DNA of 64,000 bases from Nageia nagi (taxonomy: Eukaryota; Pinophyta), in NCBI GenBank assembly GCA_050084985.1, contig JBITNC010000001.1:29512001-29576000 (forward strand), in the 5' to 3' direction. The position numbers and the translations under genes are program-made. Below are positions 45,780 through 57,665 of the stretch, one piece after another (the first letter of the stretch is position 1; each line of letters opens with the position of its first letter). Under the pieces are notes generated by a model. It did no database searches, was not told where the DNA came from, and was given only the letters and a program-made list of their open reading frames with translations.

Positions 45780-46490
45780 AATTATTGTAAGATAAATTTT
45801 AAGACTTCCATATTATAGTCATAATGAATCAATAAATGATCCACTAATTCCTCTTTCATTTGGAATAAAATACATCTATTTTTAATATTAAAGCCTCTTC
45901 TTTTTAGATTATCCATAGTAAGGATTTTATTCTGAGTAACCACCCACATAAAAAAGTGAATTTTTAAGAGAAGGAGCTTAACCCACATCTTTTGAGCCAT
46001 ATCCCACTCAGTAAAAACTACCACCAAAAACTTGTAGGCTAACTTAACTAAGAAGGATCCTTGATTCCCCCCCCCCCCCCCCCAAATAAAGGATTCCTCC
46101 TATTCTAAAGTCAAGGCATAAAATTAGAGCATCTTATTCAAAATATCCAAAGCTTTCTTTTAGGTATTTGAGGGATGATTTAAAGTTAGCAATTTCCATG
46201 ACTATCTCTCCCCAATGATGATGTAATCATAGAGTTTTTCTTCATACCTGAGAGTAAGATCTCTCCTTTATATAGATAAATCCTCATACTCTCAAAGAGG
46301 GGATTTTTGAAGCCAACTATCCTTCCAAAAATGAACCTTACTCCCATCACCAATGATCCAACATCTATGATTTTTGAGGAAATACTTAGCATATTTAATA
46401 ACATTCCAAAAGGCAAAGCCCAACCTTGTATTTATCACTTCCAAAAATGCTAAATTTGGATGATACTTGGCTTTAATAATTTTCACCTAG
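45780..46490 (-). pseudogene. LINE-2 zf-RVT region
   Basis: IIGDGSKVHFWKDSWL (frame 46486-46292) is the G-D-G...F-W-x-D-x-W block. The frame 46027-45782 holds KMWVKLLLLKIHFFMWVVTQ, NKILTMDNLKRRGF and CILFQMKEELVDHLLIHYD. This is the V-W-x-x-x-x-P-x-K-x-x-F-F-x-W...D-N-L-x-R-R-G...C-x-x-C...E-x-x-x-H-L-F pattern with the second Cys changed. A 17-base C run (46067-46083) interrupts the region. Confidence 0.9.
46067..46083. repeat. Homopolymer run of 17 C
   Basis: An uninterrupted C run (G on the LINE-2 sense strand) in otherwise AT-rich DNA, where the sense strand of relatives has no such tract. It may be a slippage expansion or partly a sequencing artefact. Confidence 0.9.
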
Positions 46491-46649
46491 GGATTAGCTA
46501 TTCCAGTAGCCACCTATAAGGATATCTTACTCATCAAAGCAAGATTCATCTTTTTAAGGTTTCTAACCCCCAACTCGTTTAAGCAAACCTTCTTCCAAGA
46601 TAATAATGCCATACTTTTTTTCTCCTCAGTACCTATCTATAAGAAGTCC

Positions 46650-47870
46650 CTCTAAATTTGGATTAGCCTATCTAACACCTTCCTTTGTATCTTAAATACT
46701 GACATATAATAGACCAAAAAGATTTGTAAAATTGACTTAATCAACTAATGTTTACTCACTTGTCTCAAATTTCACCCTTCCATCTTGCTAACTTCTTTGA
46801 AAAATGTTCAATAAACAAATCCCATAAGGCCTCTTTCATCCCATCTTTAAAAAGGGGCATGCCCAAATAGGTAGTTGGAAATTCACCTATAGCATAGTGA
46901 AAAACATTTACACTCTTTGTTGAACAATTCTTCTTGTGTTCAAGAAAAATAACTTGCTTTTTTTCAAAATTTATCTTTTAACCTATAGCTCCTTCATAAA
47001 GGTATAAAATATGTTTAATACTATGGGCTTGGGGAATAAAAGATCTAAAATAGATCAAGGTATCATCCAAAAATTGTTGGTAAGATATAGGAGGAAGATC
47101 CCTAGTATGTTTAATGGCTTCAATAAAACCTGCATTAGTAGCTACTTAAATAATCCCACCTAAATCTTTGGGTAAAATGATAAAAAGGAAGGAGAATAAA
47201 GGATCGCCCTATTAGAGACATATTTTACCATGGAAATAATCAGTTGCAGCTCCATTGATAAGCATAAAAAAGGTTATCATTGAGATACATTCATGAACCA
47301 AATCTAGCCAGTCCTCTTGAAACCCAAACTTATGCAAAACCAACATCAAGAAATTCCAATCAATTCTATCATAGGCTTTACTAACATCCAATTTCAACAA
47401 CATACCATTCTTCTAGATTTAAAATACGAAAAGGGTTACTTCATGGGCCAAAATAATCCCATCTAGAATTTTCCTCCCTAGAACAAAACACCCTTGATTG
47501 GGACTAATGATCAAAGGGAGGATGGATTTTAATCTATTTTCCATCACTTTCACAATAATTTTATAAAGGAAATTGCATAAACTAATATGAAAAAATTTAG
47601 CAAAAGAATTAACATCAATCTCTTTAGGAATAAGAGCAATAAAAGTGGAATTCACATCCTTTAGCACAACTATGGATACTTGAAATTCTTGGAACACCAA
47701 CATAATCTCCTTACACAAAATTTCCCAAAAGGTTTGGAGGAAACTTCTAGGAAATCCATTTAGGCTCAGAGCCTTAGAACCACCCATCTCGAAAATAACT
47801 TCTTGAATCTCATTCTCTAGAAACTTGCCACTTAACCAATCAATGAGTCTTTCATTCATCAAACTTGATA
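46650..47870 (-). pseudogene. LINE-2 reverse transcriptase (broken)
   Basis: The frame 47862-47419 (147 codons) contains MGGSKALSLNGFPRSFLQTF, TFIALIPKEID, FHISLCNFLYKIIVKVMENR and IISPNQGCFVLGRKILDGII. These are the standard LINE RT blocks 1-3 (A-P-G-P-D-G-F, L-I-P-K, S-L-C-N, N-Q...F-V...R). The next frame (47403-47212) gives LLKLDVSKAYDRIDWNFLML with the first catalytic Asp. The catalytic box near 47075 reads QFLDDTLIYF (usual Q-F-A-D-D-T), keeping both Asp. FPTTYLGMPLF and FSKKLARWKG follow near 46890-46780. Frameshifts part these frames. Confidence 0.95.
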
Positions 47871-48299
47871 TGTTATTTAAAAATTTTTCAAATGCTCTCT
47901 ATTCAGATATAGAATTATGGCCTAGGAGGTCAAGGAAGAAAGAAACCCCCTCCTCACTCATTCTAGCTAGATCTCTAGTAGTAGAATTGTACAAACATTG
48001 GATATCCCTAATACTACTTCGAATGTGATGCCTTAATGTAGAAACATGAAAAAAATTTGTATTCATGTCCCTTTCTTAAGCTGATTGATCCTGGACTTTT
48101 ATTTCCACATATACTCTTCTTGTTCTAAAGTACTATTCCATTTATTTAAGGCCTCCCTCTCCAAACTTTGAAGTTATTTAGAACAACCTTGTAATTGGAT
48201 GTGTTCTTCCAATGATATCATTTGCACTTGGAGGTCATATTTCCTTCTAGAAATTAAACCAAAGGTTTCTCTATTCCAAACCTTAAAATTATTCTTAAT

Positions 48300-49150
48300 A
48301 AATCCTAACATTTTGGCTACCTAAGTCAAAAGAGAGCCAAAAAAGCTTTTTTTTCCACCATACTCTGATATGTCCTTCCAAGCTCTCATGTGTAATTTTT
48401 CAAAAAGAAAAGGGGCATTAAAATATATTCTCTACTCCCAAGTTTTTGAAAGTAATGGATTATGATCCGATATTGTATTTGGGTAACTTGTAACAATGGA
48501 GTCCCCAAATTTAGTAATGCAATCTTTGGAAATGAGAACTCTATCAAGTTTTTCTTGGATATGTGAGGCTCCACATCTACCATTTTACCAAGAAAACTTA
48601 ATTATCCTCAACTCCAAATCCAAAATATTATTACCATTAACAAATTTGATAAAATCTTGTATATTGTCTATGAATCCCTCAACCCCTCCTCACTTCTTAG
48701 AGGGAAACAAAGAGGCATTGAAATCTCTAGCCATAATCTGGTTCAAACCCTTGAAAGCTTCCCACATATGATTTAGAGAATGCCATAAAACTTTCCTTCT
48801 TATGTAGGTAATAGGGGCATACACATTCATAACAATAAAGGTCTCTTAGTAACTAGAGAAGTGAAGAGGATTGAACAAAAACTTGGACTAGAGATAATGA
48901 TTCTGCCATCCAATTTAGTTTTTTCCTACATACATAAAATACCTCCAAACTAACCAATTGCAAGAATAGTAGCAAAATTTACCTCCCTCCATAGAATATT
49001 TTTAATGGTTAGAACATTACCTTTAATAATTTTTTTTCTTAAAGAAGGACCACCTCTGGTGTCAAATCCTTCTTTAAAGCCAAAAACATTTTGTGTCTTT
49101 TAGGAGCACATAAACCCCTTACATTCCACGAAAGGAGTCTCATTGCTTCA
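48300..49150 (-). pseudogene. LINE-2 APE-type endonuclease (broken)
   Basis: SWNVRGLCAPKRHKMFLALK starts the domain near 49140 (the W-N-V-R-G-L...K block), with a GGPS-like run next. FQCLFVSL near 48715 lies where the G-D-F-N block belongs. VRRG and SSHFQRLHY (for S-D-H) follow further on. Several stops occur, mostly at Trp/Gln positions. Confidence 0.8.
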
Positions 49151-49869
49151 TAATTTTTCTTTTCCTTTTTTCCCTCCACCCCTAAATAAAGTAGCTTGGG
49201 TTCCCTTAGCAAAATCTATTTTCATTTCTTGACATCTTAGCACTCTCTTAGAAGGTATTCCAAGGAGATCCTTGCCAACCAACCCACAAAGTTTCTACTT
49301 TTTCCTTTTTATTCTTCCATCCTAGAGTAGAAATAATATTTTCCTCCTAAGAATCTGAATCCTCCTCTTCATTTTAAAACTTACTCATTGTGTACTAGGC
49401 AAGGGTAATTATAAGAACATCTTGGTTCTTCTCCACTTTAGCTATGAACCCCATGCAAGGTTCTAAGAGGATTGAGTTTAAGGAACTCTATCCAAAACTT
49501 CACTCAAAATACCAACTTAGGGATATTCCACTTCTTGTGTTTGAGAGACAATATACCATTCTCCTTGTTACTCCTCTTCTAACACTAGGATCTCTTCCTC
49601 AGAGGAAGACTCCTACTGATCTTCTTGATTTTATTTTAAAAGGCTATTAGACACTTGTTTATATTTTAACAAGGTTAGCAAGGCTTCTTCCAAGATTGTT
49701 CCTAACCCTACAATGGCCAAAGCTTTGTAATACAATGATTTATCTTCCAACAAAGTCCCCTTAGAAGGTTGATTCTCTAGGATGAAGAAAGCATTACAAA
49801 TGGAAACCCCTGGTACCTCCTTATTAGCTAGGCCCAAGGTTTTGCCAAAGTCTAATATTTGGTTAGAAC

Positions 49870-50430
49870 CTTTCCCATATTGTTGGTTTTTTTTCTATTT
49901 TTGTTACTGTTTCTTGGGACACCAAGAGGAAGTATGGCCTTTTTGCTTATAGTAATCACAATTTTGATAAGGATTTGCATACTCAGTCGGTTGAGACCAA
50001 ACTCCTAGCTCCAAGACTAAATATAATGCTTTTTGGAAGGTTTGAAGAAGGTAAGATACTAACACATAATCTAGTAAAGATCATGTGATATTTAGTTCTA
50101 GTAGCCTTGTCAATGGTAATAAGATTTCCGATCCCTACTAAGACTTCATCATGCCAGTATTGAAATAAAAGGCCTAGAATTCTAACCCAAATAGGGACAA
50201 AGGTAATAATTTGGGTATTGGGATTAAAATCCAGAGTCCATTTCATCACAAATAGTGCCCATTTCCCAAACATCCAAGTTTCCCCATATAAAACTTTTTG
50301 AAGATCCTCTTGCAGGAAAAACTTTCTCAGGAAAAAACTATTCAAGAGAGTAATAATATCAAACCTCCCACTCATTTTCCATTTTTGAATGGCCCATTCT
50401 TGTATTGAATCTATGTCCAAATGTGGACCT
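49870..50430 (-). pseudogene. LINE-2 ORF1 (DUF4283 and zinc knuckle)
   Basis: The 145-codon frame 50420-49983 contains WKMSGRFDIITLLNSFFLRK, GETWMFGKWALFVMKWTLDF, IITFVPIWVRILGLLFQYWH and VGIGNLITIDKATRTKYHMI. These are the DUF4283 core and the following zf-CCHC_4-type region. Directly downstream, CDYYKQKGHTSSWCP is a CCHC knuckle with the second Cys changed to Tyr. These proteins coat LINE RNA. A stop at 49983 ends the long frame. Confidence 0.92.
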
Positions 50431-50830
50431 AGGAACTTTTCACCAAGTTCAAAGCACCTTCCTCTGTAGTAATATTGATGATCTTTGGGGGAATCTTAAG
50501 CTTCTCTTCCAAATCTTAGAGAATAAAATAGGAAACTCAAGGTGATACACTTGCCTATCTAGACACTTGAGCATAAGACAACCTCTTCTACTTTATCGAG
50601 TGTGCCTTCGAATATTCTACAAAATCTAGAGGCTTAGGGTCAACCTTTGCCTTAGAAATCGTAATAGGTACATGCTTACCTTTTGGTATATCACCTTCCA
50701 AAATTATAGATCTAGACCCAACACCCCACCTCAGTTCAACACCTCACTTGAACCACTAGGATCCTCACCTCGCTCCCTTCCCTCTCCACATCGCCTGCCA
50801 TTTTCACTTCTCCCATGTTTACTATGTTTT

Positions 50831-51683
50831 AAAGTACTTGTTTATATTTAGTTAGATATTTTGACTAAATACATCTTTGTAGTTTATGGTTGGTCTTCAT
50901 CATAACATTCACACTTTAAAATTATATGATATGGAAAATTATATTTTACTCTAGGTGAAAATAAATAAATTCCTACCTAGGTAAGAAAAATTATTATTTT
51001 GTACCTACAATAATTGGCACTAGATGATTTGGCCCTCCAACTCAAGAAAAATATTTCAAACTTTAAGAAAAATGCCAAACTACATTGAAAAATTGGAAAA
51101 TATAAGGTCCTTCATAACTCAAACATCTTACCCTCCAAACAAAAAAATGAATGAGATAGGCAAAACTATAGAATAGCCTTACACTTAGGGTTGAAATTTG
51201 ATGCATGTATTGAATGTTTATAGGTTTTTTAAACATTTGTTATAGTTAATTTATTTTCTAACCATCACATAAGAAGGGTATTTATTTTTTCCTACTATTA
51301 AATAAATATATAATAATAATAATAATTATCATAAATTATAAATTCATTGATTTTTTATAATATTTATCTCTGATATTGATAATCGTATATATTTTTATTT
51401 AAAAACATTTATGTATAATTAAAAATATTTATATTTAATTCACATAAAAGATAATTTTATTATATTATTAATATATTTGGAAAGACATAAACATTTTTGA
51501 TAGGCATTACACTATTAAAAACATCATAGAAAAATGTCAAATGTAACCCCGCTTACATTTGACCTCTAGCTCTAGACTTGTCATTATAAAAGAAGTGCCT
51601 TGGAGATGGTAAGACAAAAATCCCCATGTAAAAGTTGAGTGAAAATTGGTGGTCAAAAGAGAAGCCTTGTAGAAGAAGCATTC
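50831..51683. other. AT-rich spacer without recognised gene
   Basis: No domain was seen. The section 51290-51500 is almost pure A/T with ATAAT words. Confidence 0.4.
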
Positions 51684-53295
51684 TTCTTTTTTTTTTTTCA
51701 GTAAAAAAAGCTATCCTTTATTTTAGAAGGAAATACATAAGAATCTCAAGATATTACAAAATAAAAAACCTGCTACAAGTAAGTAATTCTAGAAATATCA
51801 TTTGAATAAGACCAATGAATCCTCTAGCATATCTAGCTCATTGCTAATATTCAATAGAAGATATATTGTGACTACTTAGATTTCTTAGGATGGAGAAATT
51901 CTTCCAATTGAGCCATAGATCCATATTCAATGTTGTTCATAACTACTTATTGTAAAAGTAAGAGAGTTGTCTTTTATCCTATTTTTTTTTGGAAAGGCAT
52001 GTATTGGCTTTTTTTAGAAGATAAGGGGTTTGTCTGCTCAGGGGAGGTTTAGATCCGAGTGGAGAGAAGTCCTCACTTGGATCAACCATCGCTTGGTCAG
52101 TGTGATTTAGGGGATTCTGGTCAATAGGGACTATAGCCTAGGTCTTAGGTATAAGTTAGAAGTGGATTCTTCTTGGAGAACTTGGAATGGATTAGATACA
52201 CTTAGAGGGGTGGATTTACTTGCAAATCTAGCTTGTTGTTTCAGAGAGGGTGCCTTGGGGAGGGTAGGGGAAGCAATATCTTGCTTTGGAGGAACAAAGG
52301 AAGTTGCAGGGGGAGGAGTAGCCGATTGCTTAGGTGGAGTCGAGGGAGGTGCAAAATGTGACTATGTACTTGGATGATCATATTTAATATTTGAATGAGG
52401 GAAGTGTCGAATAAGTTGACCATATTCATGCCAAAGTTGACATCAAAAGGGGATATTTTCATAGTCCAAGGGTTCTAAGATTTTTTCACCAACCCAGATA
52501 GTAATCTAAGTAGGTAAGGGCACATCTAGGTTTAGGTTAACACAAATGCGGCCATAAAAAGCTAGGTATATTCTAATATTAAATTAGATTCACCAATAAA
52601 CCCCCAAAGGCATTTCCAATTCCCTTGAAAATAGTATGATTCTAATATTCAATAGGTAAGGAAGGGAGTCTTACCCACATAGGAGCAGAAGATGGCAGAA
52701 CCTCTGTTGTGAAATCCATGTGCTAGGGTTTCATATATAACCCTCCATTACCATGAAATCATGGACCTGATTGGAAAGCCTAATCTCTGGCAACCTTAAT
52801 CTTGAACACTGACAGAAGAAACCATTAGAGTAGAGACACACATCAATTTCTCCATATTGGGACTAATTAGTCTAGACCCATTTTTCTATTGCACCCTAAG
52901 AAAGTCATGGGCTTAGAAAGCGACATATCAGGCCTTGTGAATTAAGGAATGCAATGCTTTCCTTGATGACTTTTGTATCGAAAGAGATGATAGGGTTTTC
53001 AACAGCAACATGTAGACAACCATTTTCATTTCTGTATGCATCGGGGATGGGGAGATGATAGGGTCTCCGTTGATTCCTAGTTAAAGGCCCATGATGATGG
53101 GACTTGTTAATTACCTTTGGCTGCATCTTTGTATGAGGGGGAACCCCCTACATCAGGATCCATATCCATGGACCTCCCGTGACTTGATACACTCCCAACC
53201 AAGAGTGTTGGCTTCTCACAAGTGATCGTAGCCGCAGCCAGCAGTGCTCTTATTCGCCAAATGAACCCTAACCAAACCCTCGATCAAACCAGCTT
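51684..53295 (-). mobile_element. Short LINE (LINE-3), ORF1 end to poly(A)
   Basis: On the minus strand the element starts near 53295 with a GC-richer 5' section. It has MDPDVGGSPHTKMQPKVINK (ATG near 53165) and a 73-codon frame ending 52905, then PMWVRLPSLPIEY (DUF4283 P-x-W-V-R-L-P-x-L-P) and HTIFKGIGNAFGG near 52690-52590. It ends near 51684 with a GGATAGC-TTTTTTTACTG word and a run of about 14 A (T on the plus strand). No endonuclease or RT lies between, so this is an internally deleted LINE or an ORF1-only derivative. No target duplication was confirmed. Confidence 0.7.
52560..53165 (-). pseudogene. LINE-3 ORF1 (DUF4283), broken
   Basis: From the ATG near 53165, one frame runs to 52905 with the conserved VIKESIAFLNSQGLICRFL segment (N-terminal DUF4283). 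A stop follows, and the core motif PMWVRLPSLPIEY comes at about 52680-52640. It resembles the ORF1 of LINE-1 and LINE-2 in motif order but differs in sequence. Confidence 0.75.
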
Positions 53296-53299
53296 CCAA

Positions 53300-54180
53300 T
53301 AATAAACATTACACTTTATAACATAAAAATTCAAAACTTATTAAATACTTATTTTTAAGCATAAAATTTTTAACTTAACATTTTTTAGACTTAAAATGTT
53401 TTGACTTCAAATTTTTAGGCTTAAATTTTTACCTAGTTGGTATGATTTATCAATTTATTTGATGTCTAATATATATAATTGAAAATATAAAATAGAAATT
53501 ACCATTTGTATGATCAATTTTAAATTAGTTCATACTCTACACTTTACTCTTCCTCGAAGTAAAAGATCACAGGAGCTTTGTCATTGTCAAGTTGCATCTC
53601 ATAAGAAAATCAAAATTATTTAATGAAAGGGTCTGTCAGGATCTTATTATTTTATATGGCCGAATAATATTCTAGACTAAACTTTGCTGTATCTTATTAT
53701 TTTATATGTTGGTACTTTCGCACTTATGTCTTGGTTGGTTTACTCAAAATTCTCCATTGCTAGAGTATTTTACCTCTCATAACCTTTCAAAAAATCTATT
53801 TTGTACTTTTACATTCCTTGAAAGTGCGTCTGCATACCATTTTTAAACAAGTCATGAGCTGTCTTTATACATTCCCACTGGAGTCCTTAATGTATGTATA
53901 AAACGTGTTACCAATTCTTCCTTTTGGTGCAGTCATATCATACGTTGGGATATCAATGCACTTCTGTGACGGAAAGAGTATCCATAAATCATAGAGCTCC
54001 CTTGGTGATACGCGTTAGGAGAATAATACGTAGCGTTTACAGATTTTAACTTTATATCTGACAACTGTAAGTGAATGCTTGTCTATCGAGTAGTCATTAT
54101 ATCTCGGCTATTCTTTGCTTCAAATTGTTTGTGCATCTAAAAGAGTTTATGAAGTATGTTAAGTTTTTTTTTTTTTAAAT
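53300..54180. other. Unassigned stretch with more CpG than its surroundings
   Basis: No domain was recognised. Unlike the flanks, this segment keeps CpG sites such as GCGTCTGC, ACGTTGGG, TACGCGTTAGG, TACGTAGCGTTTAC and ATCGAGTAG, clustered at 53815-54120. It has lower sequence repetitiveness than the rest of the window. It could be a younger insertion, a non-coding piece of a host gene or DNA derived from an organelle; I cannot decide. Confidence 0.4.
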
Positions 54181-54214
54181 ATCTTGTTAGATTGCACGTT
54201 TTCTCTGACGCAGA

Positions 54215-54232
54215 TTATATATATATATATAA
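54215..54232. repeat. (TA)n microsatellite
   Basis: About nine TA units followed by A and T runs. Confidence 0.9.
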
Positions 54233-54239
54233 ATTTTTT

Positions 54240-56850
54240 TTTCATTAAACTCATGAGAATGGTGATAGTGGTTGTTTCCATCCAAATAGTAAAACTTACC
54301 TTGCAACTCTTCCATGTGGATTACCTGTAAGAACAGACCTATTTTCATCAATGTCAGGATGAACTTTGTTAACTGAATATAGCGATAAGCGTTGGAAGAT
54401 GTAATGAATAAACTCTTCATGTAGCATCTTAGGTAAGAAACCCATTATGGTAGGATTGGAATCTTTATGTTATAAAGTGTAATGTTTATTATCACATAGT
54501 TAATAGACGACATGTTGGTAAGTTAGTATTTTTACAAAAGAAATGAGAAAATTGTTATTGAAAAACATTCATATCTTTATATATATATAAAAAGAATACC
54601 TTAGAAGAAGTAATAGATATATCTCAAATAGCATTAGACCTGTGACAATGATATATAGTTGGATTTTCTATTAATCAAGGATTTATTAATCATTACATAT
54701 GAGATACAATATATATTTAGTGACTTATAAAGACAATATTAGTAATTTGTTATTATTATTCATAGTGGAAAAATAATAAAATATCTTTTGAAGTTTTTTT
54801 TTTTTTTTAAAGATGGATTTTTATTAGGATTAAAAGTTATGGATCATTATAGAAGGTTATATAAATATATATCGTTTAGACTTCAATGTTGATAAGGACT
54901 TCAATGTTGAAAAAGTAAAAAATGGATTTTGTTTATGATATGTGATTAATGATATGCTGCTTTGTTTTTTATATAAATCGAATAAAACTCTGGGTGAAGG
55001 AAAATTGGAGTAGTTATTTAGTTGATGATGATATCCTTGAGATAAATATGGAGTAGGTAATAAACTTAATAAATGATTAATGAAAGGAAATGGGTTATCA
55101 TGAGCATCTAGGAGTAGGATGCATTTCATTTCGTAACAAAGAGTTATCTTGATTCTTAATATTTCCAAATATATTCTTGTACCTTGACCAATGATTCTTT
55201 GAGTTCACCAAAAGGGTCATGTAGACTAGAACTTAGGAAGGCATTTTGAAGATCCAAGATCAATATGATATTTTTGTATTCAATGTATTTTAAAATTTTG
55301 TAACTTGGACAAAAAGGAGGTTACTCCTATTTGTAAACTTTGTAATCTTTTGTAAACTATTTAACCTCTAAATGTACAAAGCATAGAGATTCAAGATGGA
55401 AATAAAGTGTGGCTTATTAAAAATAATTATTATGATACTTTTTGAATTAGATAAGCAAGTGATTCTAATTAGATATAACACACAAAGATCTTATTTGGAG
55501 TATTAAATAAACATATTACTTTACATTGAATACATTACAATGCAATCTCAAGATATGATTTATAAAGTTACGAAGGATTAATAAATAGATAACTTTTAAT
55601 GTCTTCAATATTAGATCAACTTGGTTTATAACTAAATGAATAAATGAAGTGAAATGGAAAAAAGTGATACCTAGAATTTTTTTTAAAACTAGTAATGGAT
55701 AAATCAAATAATATCACTATATGAATAATATAGATATTAATGATATTTAAACTAATTAAGAGTTGAGGTATCTATCAAATTATAATTACAAGTATTTGGT
55801 TAAAACTTGTATACTGATAAAGATCAATGGAATGTATAGATATTATAATGATGATATAATAGTCAAAACATAGGATTATATCCTTATGATTCTAAATGAA
55901 TGATTTACAATCTAGAAATATAGAGTTCTTAATTCATGATGTAAACTTAGAGTATATCAATGTGTAATATTAAGGTCTTATATGGGAATAAGAATACATA
56001 ATAAGGACTATCTTTAAATATATGAGCACAATTTTTACAAAGGTGTAGTAAATATAATAGTTTAAGAGATGAAACATGTGAAAGAAGTCAAAATACTTTA
56101 TATGTCCTTACATACTATAATAAATGACAATCATGGAAACCTAAGAATGTTTGAATACAAATTGATATCCAAGTGAATATTATCGAGTAAGTTTTAAGAA
56201 TATTAATTATATATATGTTGAACCTAAACCTTTTTGAAATATGACAAAGATGTTTCTATTAAAAAAATTATTTGATCTTAGGGGGGCATGTCATAAGCAC
56301 TCCTTTGATAAGAGGAGCTTGTCCATCTTGGTACTCAAGATAATACTACTAACCTATAATAGAGTTCATAAAAAAGATCTAGCTTTTAGGTTGAATCATA
56401 CATGTGGGATATTTATTACGAATTGAAATTATTGTATACCTTTGTGTATTCAAAATATTATAATTATTAATCGAGTGAGGTTTTTATAAAAAGATAAGAG
56501 TATTTAGTTGCATTCTTGTATTTTTTTATCTATGTAATTGCAATTATGGTTGATTCATATTTTATATATGTTTATACCTGTACAATATTTTACAATGTAC
56601 TAATTAAGAATTTAGTTAATTAAAAATATTTATATTGACAATGTATTATTATAGACATTGTAAAGTAAATTGATTTTATTAATGGGAATGTTAAATAGGT
56701 CTAGAATAGGTTGAACCATTTTTTTTGCTATCCTTTAACTTTTCCTTAATACCTAATAATATCATGAATAGATTATGAGAAGAACGTGGGCATGCAAACC
56801 ATTAACTTGGATAGATTTATATGACTAGAGATATATTAGATAAAGGCTTA
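54240..56850. other. AT-rich stretch without recognised gene
   Basis: Several short frames exist on both strands, the longest 103 codons (55168-54857, minus, leucine- and serine-rich). None shows a domain. A CTTAGGGGGGCATGTCATAAG word at 56277 resembles a copia polypurine tract with the start of an LTR, but no second LTR was seen. Confidence 0.35.
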
Positions 56851-56904
56851 TGTAGGTACAAGTGAAGGTAAAAAAATAAAATAAGAAAGATTTGAAACCA
56901 TGGA

Positions 56905-57240
56905 GAGGAAAGACAAACAACTTGGTAAAGAAGATGATAAGGGGCAAGAAGAAAAAAGTAAGGAAAGAGAACAATGTAGAAGAAGCACAAAGTTGAAAGT
57001 GTCTGAAGAACCACCTATAGTTACCTCATTTCTAGTAGAAGGAAGCATGAGAAGGCTAGCAGAAGATCCTACTTGACCATCAATAAAAAAACCACTATAC
57101 AATAGAATGCTTGCTGAAGTAATTATGTAGAAAGATCAACCAAGCCCTGTGTTTGATATTATTGTAGGTAAACCAAATTTCACAGAGGTGATGAAAAAGA
57201 AATTATATAACCAATACTTATTGTAATCAACATTACCTAC
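56905..57240 (+). pseudogene. Lysine-rich decayed frame, unknown
   Basis: From the ATG near 56900, the plus strand reads a charged, Lys/Glu-rich start (GKEDDKGQEEKSKEREQ). It then reads EEPPIVTSFLVEGSMRRLAE and, after stops, PLYNRMLAEVIM and PVFDIIVGKPNFTEVMKKKL. Amino-acid use is coding-like and stops are few. It lies about 1.2 kb upstream of the larger unknown frame and may belong to the same element. Confidence 0.45.
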
Positions 57241-57394
57241 CCTATTTTTAAAACTAAAGAAAAATCTAAAACTTTATGTTATGAGTTTTTTAAGGAAATT
57301 TCTTATTAATTATAAAATCATTCATTTTTCATATTCAATTTGGTTAAATAAAAAAAGGGGAAAGTGATTTAAACCATATATTACTTATAATGAT

Positions 57395-57665
57395 GAAAAA
57401 TCACTTATCTGGTAAGGTTATACTCCATCGAGTAAGTTTTCAACCCATCAGATATGCTTTAATGGGCAAGGTGACCCTCATTAGATAAGCTAACTTCTCA
57501 TTAGTTAAGGTTTCATCTCATTGGGTAAGGGTTGTGTTCATTGGACAAGCTGAGTTATCATCAGATAAGCCTAGATCTTGTTGGGTAATGAAGCCAATAA
57601 TTAGATAAGGAAATAAATCATCATGTTGAGTATTATGTCATCAAATGAGGTTTTATCACATCAAA
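57395..57665. repeat. Minisatellite, period about 20 bp, about 13 units
   Basis: Each unit is about 20 bp and ends in a version of TCATTAGATAAG (TCATTGGGTAAG, TCATCAGATAAG, TCATTAGTTAAG, TCATTGGACAAG), while the first 8-9 bases vary. The period is not a multiple of three, so it is not a protein repeat. Confidence 0.85.

Larger units (their letters stand above)
45370..50830 (-). mobile_element. L1-like LINE (LINE-2), main body
   Basis: The best-preserved LINE here. The minus strand reads DUF4283 plus zinc knuckle (about 50420-49880), endonuclease (about 49145-48300), RT (about 47870-46650), zf-RVT (about 46480-45900) and the start of RNase H (about 45440-45375). RNase H continues at 37341-36955 on the far side of G2. 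The 5' end lies near 50830, where a CT-rich section (50720-50820) may be its 5' UTR. Frames of 147 and 145 codons survive, yet each module carries stops. Compared with LINE-1 it keeps more motif residues, so it may be younger. Confidence 0.93.

Noticed and set aside
52162-52377. 71-codon plus-strand Gly-rich frame
   Set aside because: It is the antisense of the LINE-3 ORF1 region, so a shadow frame.
54857-55168. 103-codon minus-strand open frame
   Set aside because: Leucine/serine-rich with no domain, no neighbours and AT-driven composition; most likely a chance frame.
56277-56300. Copia polypurine tract and LTR start
   Set aside because: The G run followed by TG is suggestive but no RNase H motif upstream and no LTR pair could be recognised.
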